NCBI GenBank assembly: GCA_026129865.1
Contig: JAHCHG010000003.1
Coordinates: 310,001 to 374,000 of the forward strand
Length of the DNA stretch: 64,000 bases
Direction: 5' to 3'
From: Pyrinomonadaceae bacterium
GTDB lineage: Bacteria; Acidobacteriota; Blastocatellia; Pyrinomonadales; Pyrinomonadaceae
Below are positions 17,294 to 26,077 of the stretch, piece after piece (positions within the stretch are counted from its first letter, which is position 1; every line of letters starts with the position of its first letter). The position numbers and the translations under genes were made by a program. The notes beneath the pieces are model-generated. The model was not told where the DNA came from, searched no databases, and saw only the letters and a list, made by a program, of their open reading frames with translations.

Positions 17294-19099
17294 ATGAGCA
17301 AAGTAATCGGAATAGACCTTGGCACAACTAACTGCTGCGTAACTGTTTTAGAAGGCGGGACCGTCCAAACGATCTCGAATAAAGAAGGCGGTCGGACGAC
17401 ACCTTCGGTTGTCGGTTTTACCGACAAAGATGAACGTCTCGTCGGTCAGATCGCTAAACGTCAGGCGATGACAAACCCTTCGAACACGCTTTTCGCCGTC
17501 AAACGTTTGATCGGTCGAAAGTTCGATTCTCAGGAAGTTGAAAAAATGCGTCTGACGGTGCCGTTTGAGATCGTCGAAGCGCCGAACGGCGACGCTCATA
17601 TTCGCGTCATGGATCACGTCTATTCGCCTCCCGAAGTTTCGGCGATCGTTTTGCAGCGATTGAAAATGGTTGCGGAAGAATTTCTCGGCGATACGGTCGA
17701 GGAAGCGATCATTACGGTTCCTGCATATTTCGACGACATGCAGCGCCAGGCGACGCGCGACGCCGGCAAGATCGCCGGACTCAAAGTCGAACGAATCATC
17801 AACGAGCCGACGGCTGCGGCGCTTGCTTACGGTTTTGGAAAGAACAAGAACGAGCGCGTTGCGGTGTACGATCTCGGCGGCGGAACGTTCGATATTTCGA
17901 TCCTCGAGATCAATGACGGCGTATTCGAAGTTTTATCGACGTCCGGAAACACCTTCCTTGGCGGCGAAGATTTTGACCAACGTTTGATCAGCTGGCTTGT
18001 CGAAGAATTTTTAGAAGAGAACGGAATCGATCTAAAAGACGACCGTCTGGCTCTTCAGCGTTTGAAAGAAGCTTCGGAACGGGCAAAATGCGAACTTTCA
18101 TCGGTCGAGGAAACGACGATCAATCTGCCGTTTATCGCGGCTGATACGAACGGACCGAAGCATATAAATTCGGTTTTGACGCGTTCAAAGTTTGAAGAAT
18201 TGGTAAAAGATCTTGTCGAATCTTCTGTCGAGCCCTGTCAAAAAGCGCTTTGGGACGCGAAACTTAAACCGGAAGATATCGACAAAGTAATTCTCGTCGG
18301 CGGTCAAACGCGGTCGCCGCTGATCACAAAGACCGTTACCGAAGTTTTCGGCAAGGAACCTTCAACCGAGATCAATCCGGACGAAGTTGTTTCGATGGGC
18401 GCCGCAATTCAGGGCGGAGTTCTTTCGGGCGACGTGAAGGACATTGTTCTGCTCGACGTTTTACCACTCAGTCTAGGGCTAGAAACGCGCGGCGGTTTAT
18501 TTGTAAAACTTATCTCAAGAAATGCGACGATCCCTTTGAAAAATACGATGACATTTACAACGGTTGTCGACAATCAGGTTTCGGTGGATATCCATATTCT
18601 GCAGGGCGAGCGCGAGATCGCGTCTGCGAACAGAAGTCTCGGACGATTCGAACTCGTCGGAATTCCACCTGCGCCGCGCGGTGTTCCGCAGATCGAAGTT
18701 TCATTTGAAGTCGACGCGAACGGAATCGTAAACGTTTCGGCAAAGGATAAGATGACCGGTCTCGAACAGGCGATGCAGATCACGCCGTCGTCGGGTTTGG
18801 CGCCGGACGAAATCGAACTGCTTATAATGGAAGCCGAACATTCAATCGAAAAAGACCGAGAATCGAAGGAACTTATTCTTCAGCGAAACAAGCTCGATTC
18901 GCTTATCAAGAACACAAAGAAAGCGCTGCTAGAATTTGGTTCGGGACTTACCGTCGAACAGCAAAACAGAATAAACTCAACGGTTACCGAAGCCGAAGAA
19001 TCTCTGACCTCTGACGATATGGACATCGTTACGATCCATCTCGGCAAGGTCGAAGAAGCAGCAAATGAGCTGACTTCGGCGCTGCTCGCCGCTGTCTAA
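17294..19099 (+). CDS. dnaK: Chaperone DnaK (Hsp70)
   Basis: ATP-dependent Hsp70 chaperone, 601 residues. The N-terminal ATPase shows [32 protein letters not shown] and [11 protein letters not shown]. The linker [17 protein letters not shown] and the substrate-binding domain follow. The C-terminal lid is short and ends [12 protein letters not shown] without the usual disordered acidic tail. Phe/Cys variation at GTTNCC is common outside model species. It is the third gene of the heat-shock operon; dnaJ follows after 136 bp with a strong hairpin between them. Confidence 0.97.
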   Translation: MSKVIGIDLGTTNCCVTVLEGGTVQTISNKEGGRTTPSVVGFTDKDERLVGQIAKRQAMTNPSNTLFAVKRLIGRKFDSQEVEKMRLTVPFEIVEAPNGDAHIRVMDHVYSPPEVSAIVLQRLKMVAEEFLGDTVEEAIITVPAYFDDMQRQATRDAGKIAGLKVERIINEPTAAALAYGFGKNKNERVAVYDLGGGTFDISILEINDGVFEVLSTSGNTFLGGEDFDQRLISWLVEEFLEENGIDLKDDRLALQRLKEASERAKCELSSVEETTINLPFIAADTNGPKHINSVLTRSKFEELVKDLVESSVEPCQKALWDAKLKPEDIDKVILVGGQTRSPLITKTVTEVFGKEPSTEINPDEVVSMGAAIQGGVLSGDVKDIVLLDVLPLSLGLETRGGLFVKLISRNATIPLKNTMTFTTVVDNQVSVDIHILQGEREIASANRSLGRFELVGIPPAPRGVPQIEVSFEVDANGIVNVSAKDKMTGLEQAMQITPSSGLAPDEIELLIMEAEHSIEKDRESKELILQRNKLDSLIKNTKKALLEFGSGLTVEQQNRINSTVTEAEESLTSDDMDIVTIHLGKVEEAANELTSALLAAV

Positions 19100-19142
19100 A
19101 CAGCGCTGCTTGTTAAAAGCGGCGCGATATCGCAAAATATAA

Positions 19143-19178
19143 ACAACGCTGGTTCAATCTGGATTGGGCTGGCGTTGT
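19143..19178 (+). terminator. Stable hairpin between dnaK and dnaJ
   Basis: A roughly 16-bp stem with several G-T wobbles: outer arms ACAACGC/GCGTTGT and inner arms CAATC/GATTG close on a tight loop. There is no long T tract after it, so it may be a partial terminator or an RNA-processing or stabilising element that sets the dnaK:dnaJ ratio. Confidence 0.45.
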
Positions 19179-19235
19179 CTGTGTTTAGGATTTTGAATAC
19201 GGTTATTTGAAGTTTTAGACCATTGTTTTTCGAAT

Positions 19236-20345
19236 ATGAGCAAACGAGATTACTACGAGATTTTAGGAGTTTCCAAAACCGCCAGCGACGGCGAAATAAA
19301 GGCTTCTTACCGCAAATTGGCGATAAAATATCACCCGGACAAAAATCCGGGCGATTCCGAAGCCGAAGAAAAGTTTAAGGAATGCGCTGAAGCTTATTCA
19401 GTGCTTTCAGACCCGCAAAAACGTGCGAGCTATGATCGTTTTGGACATCAGGGCGTCGGCGCGGGAGCCGGCGGATTCGATCCCGGATTTACAAATATCG
19501 AGGATATTTTCGATCTTTTCGGATTCGGCGACATGTTCGGAGGCGGTCGCGGCGGCGGCAGAACGCGTTCAAGCGCACAGCGCGGTTCGGATCTTAGGTA
19601 CGATCTTCAGATATCGCTCGAGGACGCGGCAGCAGGAAAAGAAGAGAAATTAAAAATTCCGCGCCTCGAACGCTGCGAAGAATGCTCCGGAAAAGGAACT
19701 GAGAAGGGAACCGAGCCGGAAACATGTATTACGTGTCAGGGAAGCGGTCAAACTCGCTTTCAGCAGGGCTTTTTCAGTGTCATGCGCACCTGCGGAAACT
19801 GCGGCGGAAAAGGTCAGATAATCAAGCATCCGTGTAAAGGATGCCGCGGCGCCGGCAGAATTGAAAAGGAAAAGAAACTCGAGATAAAGATTCCGGCAGG
19901 CGTTGAAACCGGATCTCGTCTGCGTGTAAACGGCGAAGGCGAAGCGGGAACCAACGGCGGTCCTTCCGGCGATCTTTACGTTGTCATTCATGTTGCCGAG
20001 CACGAACTATTCGAAAGACAAGGCGCGAATCTTTATTCATCGATTCCGATCTCTTTTGCGCAGGCAGCGCTCGGAGCGGAGATTAATGTTCCGACTCTCG
20101 ACTCCGAAGAAGAATTGAAAATTCCCGCGGGAACTCAGACCGGAACGGTTTTCCGCATCAAAAATCAGGGAATGCCGATTCTCGGCGGGCGCGGCAAAGG
20201 CGATCTTTTCGTTGCTGTAACGCTGGTTACGCCGAAAAATCTCACAAAGGACCAAAGAAAGGTCCTCGAAGAACTCGCTGAGATCGAAAATACCGATTTT
20301 GAAGACGAGTCGTTTATGGACAAGGTGCGGAATATTTTTGGATGA
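19236..20345 (+). CDS. dnaJ: Chaperone DnaJ (Hsp40)
   Basis: Co-chaperone that loads substrates on DnaK and stimulates its ATPase. 369 residues. The J domain at residues 1-70 has the essential HPD (YHPDKNPG). A Gly-rich region with GGRGGGR follows, then four zinc-binding CxxCxGxG motifs: [24 protein letters not shown] and CKGCRGAG. The rest is the C-terminal substrate-binding beta domains. Type I DnaJ, complete. It is last in the chaperone operon and ends at a bidirectional terminator. Confidence 0.97.
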   Translation: MSKRDYYEILGVSKTASDGEIKASYRKLAIKYHPDKNPGDSEAEEKFKECAEAYSVLSDPQKRASYDRFGHQGVGAGAGGFDPGFTNIEDIFDLFGFGDMFGGGRGGGRTRSSAQRGSDLRYDLQISLEDAAAGKEEKLKIPRLERCEECSGKGTEKGTEPETCITCQGSGQTRFQQGFFSVMRTCGNCGGKGQIIKHPCKGCRGAGRIEKEKKLEIKIPAGVETGSRLRVNGEGEAGTNGGPSGDLYVVIHVAEHELFERQGANLYSSIPISFAQAALGAEINVPTLDSEEELKIPAGTQTGTVFRIKNQGMPILGGRGKGDLFVAVTLVTPKNLTKDQRKVLEELAEIENTDFEDESFMDKVRNIFG

Positions 20346-20371
20346 AATCTTGGAACGGTTTTCGTGACTCG

Positions 20372-20415
20372 AAAAAAAAGGAAGGACTTCGGTAAATCGA
20401 AATCTTTCCTTTTTT
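20372..20415. terminator. Bidirectional terminator between dnaJ and the YqeY gene
   Basis: Arms AAAAAAGGAAGG...TTCG and CGAAATCTTTCC...TTTTTT pair over about 18 bp with two wobbles. A-run and T-run on either side allow termination from both converging genes. Confidence 0.8.
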
Positions 20416-20434
20416 CGTTTGGAAGCAGTAAAAT

Positions 20435-20881
20435 CTAAGCCAATTTTGCTTTTACCGTTTCGCTTACCATTTTGCCGTCAGCATTCATTCCTTCGAGATG
20501 CGCCATTGCGGCTTTCATAACGGTTCCCATATCTTTCATCGACGACGCGCCCGTTTCCGCGATTGCATTTTCGACTGCGGCGCCCACTTCTTCCTGCGAA
20601 GCGGCTTGCGGCAAGTATTCTTCGATAAACGCAATTTCGGAGATTTCCTTCGCTGCCAGCTCGGCACGTCCGCCTTTTTCATATTGATCGGCGGCTTCGC
20701 GACGTTGTTTTACAAGCGTTTGAAGCGCTTTTACGACTTCTCCGTCGGATAATTCCGAGCCTTTTTCGATCTTTTTGTTCATTAAATTGGCTTTTGCCAT
20801 TCTCAAAACCGAAAGACGTTCGGCGTCTTTTGCCTTCATCGCCGATTTAATATCGTCCAAAATGCGTTCTGTTAAGTTCAT
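20435..20881 (-). CDS. GatB/YqeY domain protein
   Basis: 148 residues from the Met at MNLTERILDDIKSAMKAKD; a 7-residue upstream extension is possible but unneeded. The helical YqeY fold is recognised by LRMAKANLMNKKIEKG, EYLPQAASQEEV and the ending GKMVSETVKAKL. YqeY proteins resemble the tRNA-binding tail of GatB but their cellular role is unsettled. Convergent with dnaJ, divergent from the membrane protein at 20984. Confidence 0.9.
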   Translation of the reverse strand: MNLTERILDDIKSAMKAKDAERLSVLRMAKANLMNKKIEKGSELSDGEVVKALQTLVKQRREAADQYEKGGRAELAAKEISEIAFIEEYLPQAASQEEVGAAVENAIAETGASSMKDMGTVMKAAMAHLEGMNADGKMVSETVKAKLA

Positions 20882-20983
20882 ATCTTTGTTATTTATCTGC
20901 AATCCATTTATTATCTATGATTCGCGCTGGAGACTTTCAACTTTATCCGATAATCGGCTGCTGTGCGCGAAACTTAATGATAA

Positions 20984-22798
20984 ATGTTCAAAAATAATAG
21001 TTCAACGGGCTTGATCCTTTGGCGCTTGGGACTTGTTTCGGCGTTTCTTTGCGCGCTGTTCGCTCTTTACCCGCAATTCAAGCTCGTATATAACCGTGGC
21101 GCCGAATGGCAGGGAAACTATGCTTACAACGATATCGATGAGGTCGCGTACGCTTCTTACCTGCGTGCGCTGATAGACGGACGCCCGCGAAAGAACGATC
21201 CTTACACAGGACGCGATCATACGGCTGTTGATCCGCAGCCGGAATCGCTTTTTTCAATTCAGTTCGCAGCGCCTTATTCGGTCGCTATTCCGGCACGAAT
21301 TCTGGGTATCGGCGCGCCCTGGGCGATGACGATCAGCGGTGCAGTTGCGGCGTTTCTCGCAGCATTGGCGATCTTCTGGGTCATTTTTCTACTTACTGGA
21401 AACAATTGGGTCGCCTTTGCGGGTAGTTTATTCGTAATTGCCGGCGGAGCATTAGCTGCGGGCGAAGGCGCGATCGGTGAAATACTCGGAACAGGCTATT
21501 CTTATCCTTATTTTCCCGGTCTGCGGCGATATATTCCGGCGATGGCGCTCCCGTTCTTCTTTGTTCTTTGCGGTTCGATCTGGAAACTATTCGAATCCGA
21601 CGGTCGAAAAAAACTGCTCTTTGGTTTGCTCGGCATTTTCAGCTTTGGTTACGTAACGTTCTCATATTTTTACATCTGGACGACCGCGGCGGCGTGGCTG
21701 GCATCTATATTTCTGGTTTATTTGATTATTCGTCCGGACGGATTTAAAAACGATCTGAAGTGGCTTGCCGCCGTCGGGGTCGGCTGTGGCGCTGTTCTTT
21801 TACCGTACGCATATTTACTTTCGAAGCGGGCTGAAACGTTGGATCATATTCAATTGCTGGTCGAAACGCGACAGCCGGATCTTTTCCGTGTACCCGTCTA
21901 TATCGCCGTTTTCGTAATTGTCCTGATGGCGGGCGGAGTATTATTTAAAGTCATCGAGTTTCGTTCAAAGGCGGTAATTTTTACCGTTTCGCTGGCGGTA
22001 ACTGTCTTCGCGGTTTTTAATCAGCAGATTCTAACAGGAAAAGAACTTCAGCCGATCCACTACCAGGTTTTTATTGGCAACTACGTTGCTGCGCTGGCGT
22101 TGATCTGCGCGATCGGAATTCTATTGAAACGTAAATTGGCTAGAAATACTGCGCTCACGAAGGCGGCAATGACCGGTTTTGCATTGATATCAACAGTGTG
22201 GGGTTTTGTTGAATGCCATTACACCGTCCGTATCCTCGACGACGCGAACGTTCACCGCGATAAAGGAATGGGCGTTGCTCGCAGGCTTTCCGAACTTGCA
22301 ATTAGCGATGCTGACCCGCACCGGACGACCGTTCTCTCATTCAGCATGACTCAGGCGGACGATTTGCCGACGATAATTCCACAAAACGTGCTTTGGGCGA
22401 GACATCAGCATGTTTTTGCCGGTCTGAGCTGGGAAGAAAGCAAGGAGCGCTATTATCAGTATCTTTATTATTCCGATGTCGACTCTGCGTCGCTTGCTGA
22501 ACGATTAAAAGACGGCGATTTTGTTTCGATGATCGCGCTTTTCGGATGGGGAAGACATACGGACCGTTTAAGCAGTGCGGCGAAGCCACTAACCCTTGGT
22601 GAAATTGATGAAGAGTCAGCACGCTATCAACAATTTATAGAGCAGTTCGATCAAAAGACAGCGGCAAACCCGGTTGTTTCATATGTAATTCTTCCCGTGA
22701 ACTCAAACAGAAAGCTCGAAAACTTCAATAAATGGTATGAACTTGACGAAGGGGAACCCCACGGCGATTTCATCCTTCATAAAGTAACGCCGAAATAA
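20984..22798 (+). CDS. Polytopic membrane protein, possible GT-C-type glycosyltransferase
   Basis: 604 residues with about ten to twelve hydrophobic helices spread over residues 10-400 and a soluble C-terminal domain of about 180 residues. The first loop holds DIDEVAYASYLRALIDGR, an acidic patch like the catalytic loop of GT-C enzymes that use lipid-linked sugars, and GEGAIGEILGTGYSYPYFPG follows later. I cannot assign a substrate. The C-terminal half, with FVSMIALFGWGRHTDRL, has no motif I recognise. It is a single gene with its own terminator. Confidence 0.75.
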   Translation: MFKNNSSTGLILWRLGLVSAFLCALFALYPQFKLVYNRGAEWQGNYAYNDIDEVAYASYLRALIDGRPRKNDPYTGRDHTAVDPQPESLFSIQFAAPYSVAIPARILGIGAPWAMTISGAVAAFLAALAIFWVIFLLTGNNWVAFAGSLFVIAGGALAAGEGAIGEILGTGYSYPYFPGLRRYIPAMALPFFFVLCGSIWKLFESDGRKKLLFGLLGIFSFGYVTFSYFYIWTTAAAWLASIFLVYLIIRPDGFKNDLKWLAAVGVGCGAVLLPYAYLLSKRAETLDHIQLLVETRQPDLFRVPVYIAVFVIVLMAGGVLFKVIEFRSKAVIFTVSLAVTVFAVFNQQILTGKELQPIHYQVFIGNYVAALALICAIGILLKRKLARNTALTKAAMTGFALISTVWGFVECHYTVRILDDANVHRDKGMGVARRLSELAISDADPHRTTVLSFSMTQADDLPTIIPQNVLWARHQHVFAGLSWEESKERYYQYLYYSDVDSASLAERLKDGDFVSMIALFGWGRHTDRLSSAAKPLTLGEIDEESARYQQFIEQFDQKTAANPVVSYVILPVNSNRKLENFNKWYELDEGEPHGDFILHKVTPK

Positions 22799-22828
22799 AA
22801 AAGAACCGCCCGGTCGGGCAGTTCTTTT
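22799..22828 (+). terminator. Rho-independent terminator after the membrane protein
   Basis: AAAAGAAC and GTTCTTTT flank GCCC/GGGC with one C-A mismatch and a 4-base loop, followed by T residues. It starts at the stop codon. Confidence 0.75.
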
Positions 22829-22855
22829 CCTGGTATTACAAAAAGCTATTAAAAC

Positions 22856-23107
22856 TTACGCCGCTAGAATATCGTTCGACGTTTCGGCGAAAACCCGTCT
22901 TCCGTTTAAGGCATCGTCGATTATTTCGCGAACTGCCGATGCGTCCGGATTAACATCCATTCGTGCACATGCGCGAAGATGTCTGATAATTCCTTCCGTT
23001 GCGATCTCAAGCGGTGCGCCGCTCAATTTAGAAAAACGTCGCGCCTGAATATGGTCGATCTGTAAAATGCGGTCTTGAATGGTCATTGGTTTAGCTGCTG
23101 CTGCCAC
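22856..23107 (-). CDS. Small protein of unknown function
   Basis: 83 residues from a GTG start at 23107, chosen because a strong GGAGG lies about 11 bases upstream; the open frame further upstream reads like non-coding DNA. The product is AAAAKPMTIQDRILQ... and appears soluble and helical, with RRFSKLSGAPLEI and REIIDDALNGRR. No signal peptide or membrane segment. I do not recognise a family. It ends near the terminator of the convergent membrane protein gene. Confidence 0.6.
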   Translation of the reverse strand: MAAAAKPMTIQDRILQIDHIQARRFSKLSGAPLEIATEGIIRHLRACARMDVNPDASAVREIIDDALNGRRVFAETSNDILAA

Positions 23108-23370
23108 GTTATTGTTGTCCTCCAATTTTTTAATCCGCCACACCTTGTGAAAATTGTCGCAAGGTACGACGGAAAATAAAGTTGCTGACTGCGCAAAGCC
23201 GTCCTTCGGAAATAAATTAGCTGATATAAATAGCAAATCGCTGGGAGAAAAGAACGTTCGTCAGTGCGTTTCAACTCAATTTAACCAGATATTAACAAAT
23301 TATTAACGCTTTGTCACCATTTTTTTTCGGTGATTGTGATATTTTTCTCAAACTTGCCCCAAAAACATGA

Positions 23371-23406
23371 AAAAGACCGGAAAACCAAGCGATTTCCCGA
23401 TCTTTT
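23371..23406 (-). terminator. Probable terminator of the HU gene
   Basis: Arms AAAAGACCGG and CCGATCTTTT pair with one C-A mismatch. On the minus strand a T tract follows. It lies 22 bp after the HU stop. Confidence 0.5.
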
Positions 23407-23427
23407 CACGTAATACAGTTATAAGAA

Positions 23428-23715
23428 CTATTTGCCGACGGCGTCTTTCATTGCTTTGCCGACACGGAATTTGACGGTTGTTTTTGCAGGAATTTTGATC
23501 GGCTTGCCGGTTGCCGGGTTGCGACCTTCACGAGCCTTTCTTTCAGCTTTTACCAATTTTCCGAATCCCGGAATGGTAAATTCACCGTTTTTCTTGACTT
23601 CGCTCGTTGCGAGATCAGCCAATTCATTAAAGAAATCCTTCGCTTCCGATTTCTTAAGTCCTGTCTTATCAGCCATGTGATTGACAATATCCGTCTGTGT
23701 CATACGATCTGCCAT
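23428..23715 (-). CDS. HU-family DNA-binding protein
   Basis: 95 residues. The DNA-bending arm is clear: GFGKLVKAERKAREGRNPATG in the middle, then KIPAKTTVKFRVGKAMKDAV. The N-terminal TQTDIVNHMADKTGL is the helical dimer part. Acts on the nucleoid. A good AGGT site precedes the ATG. It lies 118 bp downstream of tRNA-Pro on the same strand; a T-rich tract follows the tRNA, so HU probably has its own promoter. Confidence 0.95.
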   Translation of the reverse strand: MADRMTQTDIVNHMADKTGLKKSEAKDFFNELADLATSEVKKNGEFTIPGFGKLVKAERKAREGRNPATGKPIKIPAKTTVKFRVGKAMKDAVGK

Positions 23716-23833
23716 AATAATAAATTAACCTCCAAAGTTATTGTGAATGTAAATTACTCCTTAATTGAACATACTTGCCGGAAAAAATGCAAACCCGCTC
23801 GGGACAAAATCGCCGTGCAATCGTCAAAAAAAA

Positions 23834-23912
<79 letters not shown>

Positions 23913-23953
23913 CACACGGTTTGTCTCATTCAAGAAACGCAACCAAGTGCCGA

Positions 23954-23982
23954 ATAATACAGGCGAAAATTACATTGGTCAA
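23954..23982 (-). promoter_or_regulatory. Promoter of tRNA-Pro
   Basis: Minus-strand TTGACC (23977-23982), 17-bp spacer, TATTAT (23954-23959): close to the housekeeping consensus. It starts two bases after the rdgB stop, and initiation would fall about 35 bases before the tRNA. Confidence 0.75.
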
Positions 23983-23983
23983 G

Positions 23984-24592
23984 TTAGACCGCCGTAAATT
24001 CGCGCAAAAAATGAATTATTTTTCGAGCGGCTTTTGCGCGGTGGCTAAGCGTATGTTTTACGGAAGCGGATAGCTGTCCAAAAGTTTCCTGGTAGCCTTC
24101 GGGCACAAAAACCGGATCGTAACCGAAACCGTTTGTTCCCAAGGGTTGACGAACGATTTTCCCCTCGCAAATGCCGTATTCTGTCCGTAAAACCAAACCT
24201 TTCGGATCGGCAACAGCGATCACCGACGTGAAACACGCGCTGCGGTCTGCGGCGTGTTCCAATAACGACAAAAGCTTGTTGAGGTTTTCAGTGTCCGACG
24301 CATCCTCGCCGGCGAATCTTGCCGAATAAACGCCCGGCGCGCCGCCGAGAGCGTTGACTTCTAAGCCGGAATCGTCAGCAATAGCGATCAGCCCGGTTGC
24401 GGCAGCGTATTCGACCGCCTTAATTACTGCGTTTTCCTCGAAAGTCGCACCGGATTCGACCGGATCCGGAACGCGCGAAAACTGCTCCAGCGATATAAGT
24501 TCGAACGGAAGTTCTTCGAGAAGTTTCTGAAATTCAACAACTTTGCCGCGGTTTCGAGTTGCGAGAAGTATCTTCTTATTGATTTCCATCAC
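23984..24592 (-). CDS. rdgB: Non-canonical purine NTP pyrophosphatase (RdgB/HAM1)
   Basis: Hydrolyses ITP, dITP and XTP to keep them out of nucleic acids. 202 residues, normal length. Motifs: [13 protein letters not shown] at the N-terminus, [26 protein letters not shown], and [15 protein letters not shown], with SHRAKA near the end. Alternative adjacent Met starts (MMEINKK) make no difference. Divergent from the gene starting near 24767. Confidence 0.95.
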   Translation of the reverse strand: MMEINKKILLATRNRGKVVEFQKLLEELPFELISLEQFSRVPDPVESGATFEENAVIKAVEYAAATGLIAIADDSGLEVNALGGAPGVYSARFAGEDASDTENLNKLLSLLEHAADRSACFTSVIAVADPKGLVLRTEYGICEGKIVRQPLGTNGFGYDPVFVPEGYQETFGQLSASVKHTLSHRAKAARKIIHFLREFTAV

Positions 24593-24662
24593 AAATTGGT
24601 TTAACTTTTATCCGATAAACGCAAGATTTTACGACGCGTTGACCGGTACCGACAATTAGTTC

Positions 24663-24691
24663 TTTACGAACGACGTCGGGTACGTTATAAA
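24663..24691 (+). promoter_or_regulatory. Candidate promoter for the non-AUG-start gene
   Basis: TTTACG (24663-24668), 17-bp spacer, TATAAA (24686-24691). It would start transcription about 70 bases upstream of the proposed start at 24767. Confidence 0.5.
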
Positions 24692-24766
24692 CGATTTAGC
24701 AAAGATCTCTGTCATCCCTTTTGAAAAACGGACAGAATTCGGCGCGTTTTTTGTGAGGATACTCTT

Positions 24767-26074
24767 ATCTCAGAAGTCGCATCAAGCCAGAAAACAAAAG
24801 TTAATTCGTCGATCCTTGTCTTTGATCCGGCGTCGAACGAACCGCGATCGGCGGTTGACGAACTCAACGACATCATTTTTGATCTCGGACTTTGGTTATC
24901 GGGACTCGAGAGTTTTCTGAACATCCGGAATCATTCCTTTGGCGAGGAAAGCCGGAAAAAAGTTTCCGCACGCGATTGGACGCGCGAATTTCGCCTTACG
25001 CATTCTGCGCTGATGCTCTGTTCCTCAAAAGCATTTCAGGCTGGAAAGCGTTTATCGAAGGACGGTTCGGGCGAGTTCGGGGCTGGAGAAATTCTCGACC
25101 TTTCTCTGCTTTTAAAAGATGCCGTTCTGCTCAACGAAGGACTTTTACGCGCCGCGCCTTTAAAATTTGGAGAATGGACGGCATGGAGCAATTTACTTTC
25201 TGCGAAGTTAAGCTCGGAAGAAGTATTCAGCCGATTGATCGCGTTCGCGGAACGCGCGGGCGAGAAAAGTTTGCCGAAAAAACTCGCTGACCTCGTTGAA
25301 TCTAAAGAAGTCTCGTTCGAAGCAAAAGCCGATCTCAGGCTGGTCTTGCCGCGCATTGCGCGCATTTTGAAATGGCTCAGCGCGGTTGGAATTATGCTCC
25401 GCAATGACGAGCCGCTGAAACCCGCGCTTCTGCTTTTTTCGCGTATTTACGAGCAGATAAACGAACTCACAAATTTTATCGACAACCGACTAAAGCGCTT
25501 TGAAAATGAGGAAGACGAACTTTTCGGAACGCTTGACGGTGCGGCTTATACCGCGTCGATCGAACTGAGAAAGGTTTTCAATCACGAATTGACCGGTCTG
25601 GTCGATATCCGCACGACGCCTTCGGTTTACGCCAAGATCGAAACTGCTTACGCGTTGTTAAATGACAGTTTTCAGCTGACTTTGATCAGCTTCGCGCGTT
25701 TGGTCGATCCGTCAATCGATCCGGAGGAGATCTTTCCGAATTTGAAGGTTAAATATGAGCAGTCGCTCGCTCTGCGTGAAACGATGTGGTCGATGCTTCG
25801 CGACGTTCGCGCCGCCGAGACAAACCCTGAAACATTTCCGCTCGACGCGCTTCACAAAAAACTTGCGGATTTTCGCGACTCTACGCAGCATTTTCTTTTC
25901 TATAAAGATAAAGAAACCATCGAACGGTTTATCGAAGAGGTTTTGATCACGAAAAACAAGCAGGACCTGGTCCCGATCCTTCACCGTTTCGGCGCCTACA
26001 TAGAAACGCTTTTCGGACAGGTAAATATGCGAATTGTCCTCGCAAACGATCCGTTTGAATATCCTGAAAGCTAA
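24767..26074 (+). CDS. Conserved-looking protein of unknown function, likely AUC start
   Basis: The first AUG in this frame is at 25013, but the frame reads as clear protein for about 80 codons before it, including DELNDIIFDLGLWLSGLESF and EESRKKVSARDWTREF. No ATG, GTG or TTG occurs in that stretch back to the in-frame stop at 24722. A GAGGA at 24755-24759 sits 7 bases before ATC at 24767, so ATC is the best start, giving 435 residues. The product is helical and soluble with no recognised domain. A frameshift or sequencing error near the 5' end is the alternative. Confidence 0.6.
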   Translation: MSEVASSQKTKVNSSILVFDPASNEPRSAVDELNDIIFDLGLWLSGLESFLNIRNHSFGEESRKKVSARDWTREFRLTHSALMLCSSKAFQAGKRLSKDGSGEFGAGEILDLSLLLKDAVLLNEGLLRAAPLKFGEWTAWSNLLSAKLSSEEVFSRLIAFAERAGEKSLPKKLADLVESKEVSFEAKADLRLVLPRIARILKWLSAVGIMLRNDEPLKPALLLFSRIYEQINELTNFIDNRLKRFENEEDELFGTLDGAAYTASIELRKVFNHELTGLVDIRTTPSVYAKIETAYALLNDSFQLTLISFARLVDPSIDPEEIFPNLKVKYEQSLALRETMWSMLRDVRAAETNPETFPLDALHKKLADFRDSTQHFLFYKDKETIERFIEEVLITKNKQDLVPILHRFGAYIETLFGQVNMRIVLANDPFEYPES

Positions 26075-26077
26075 GAG

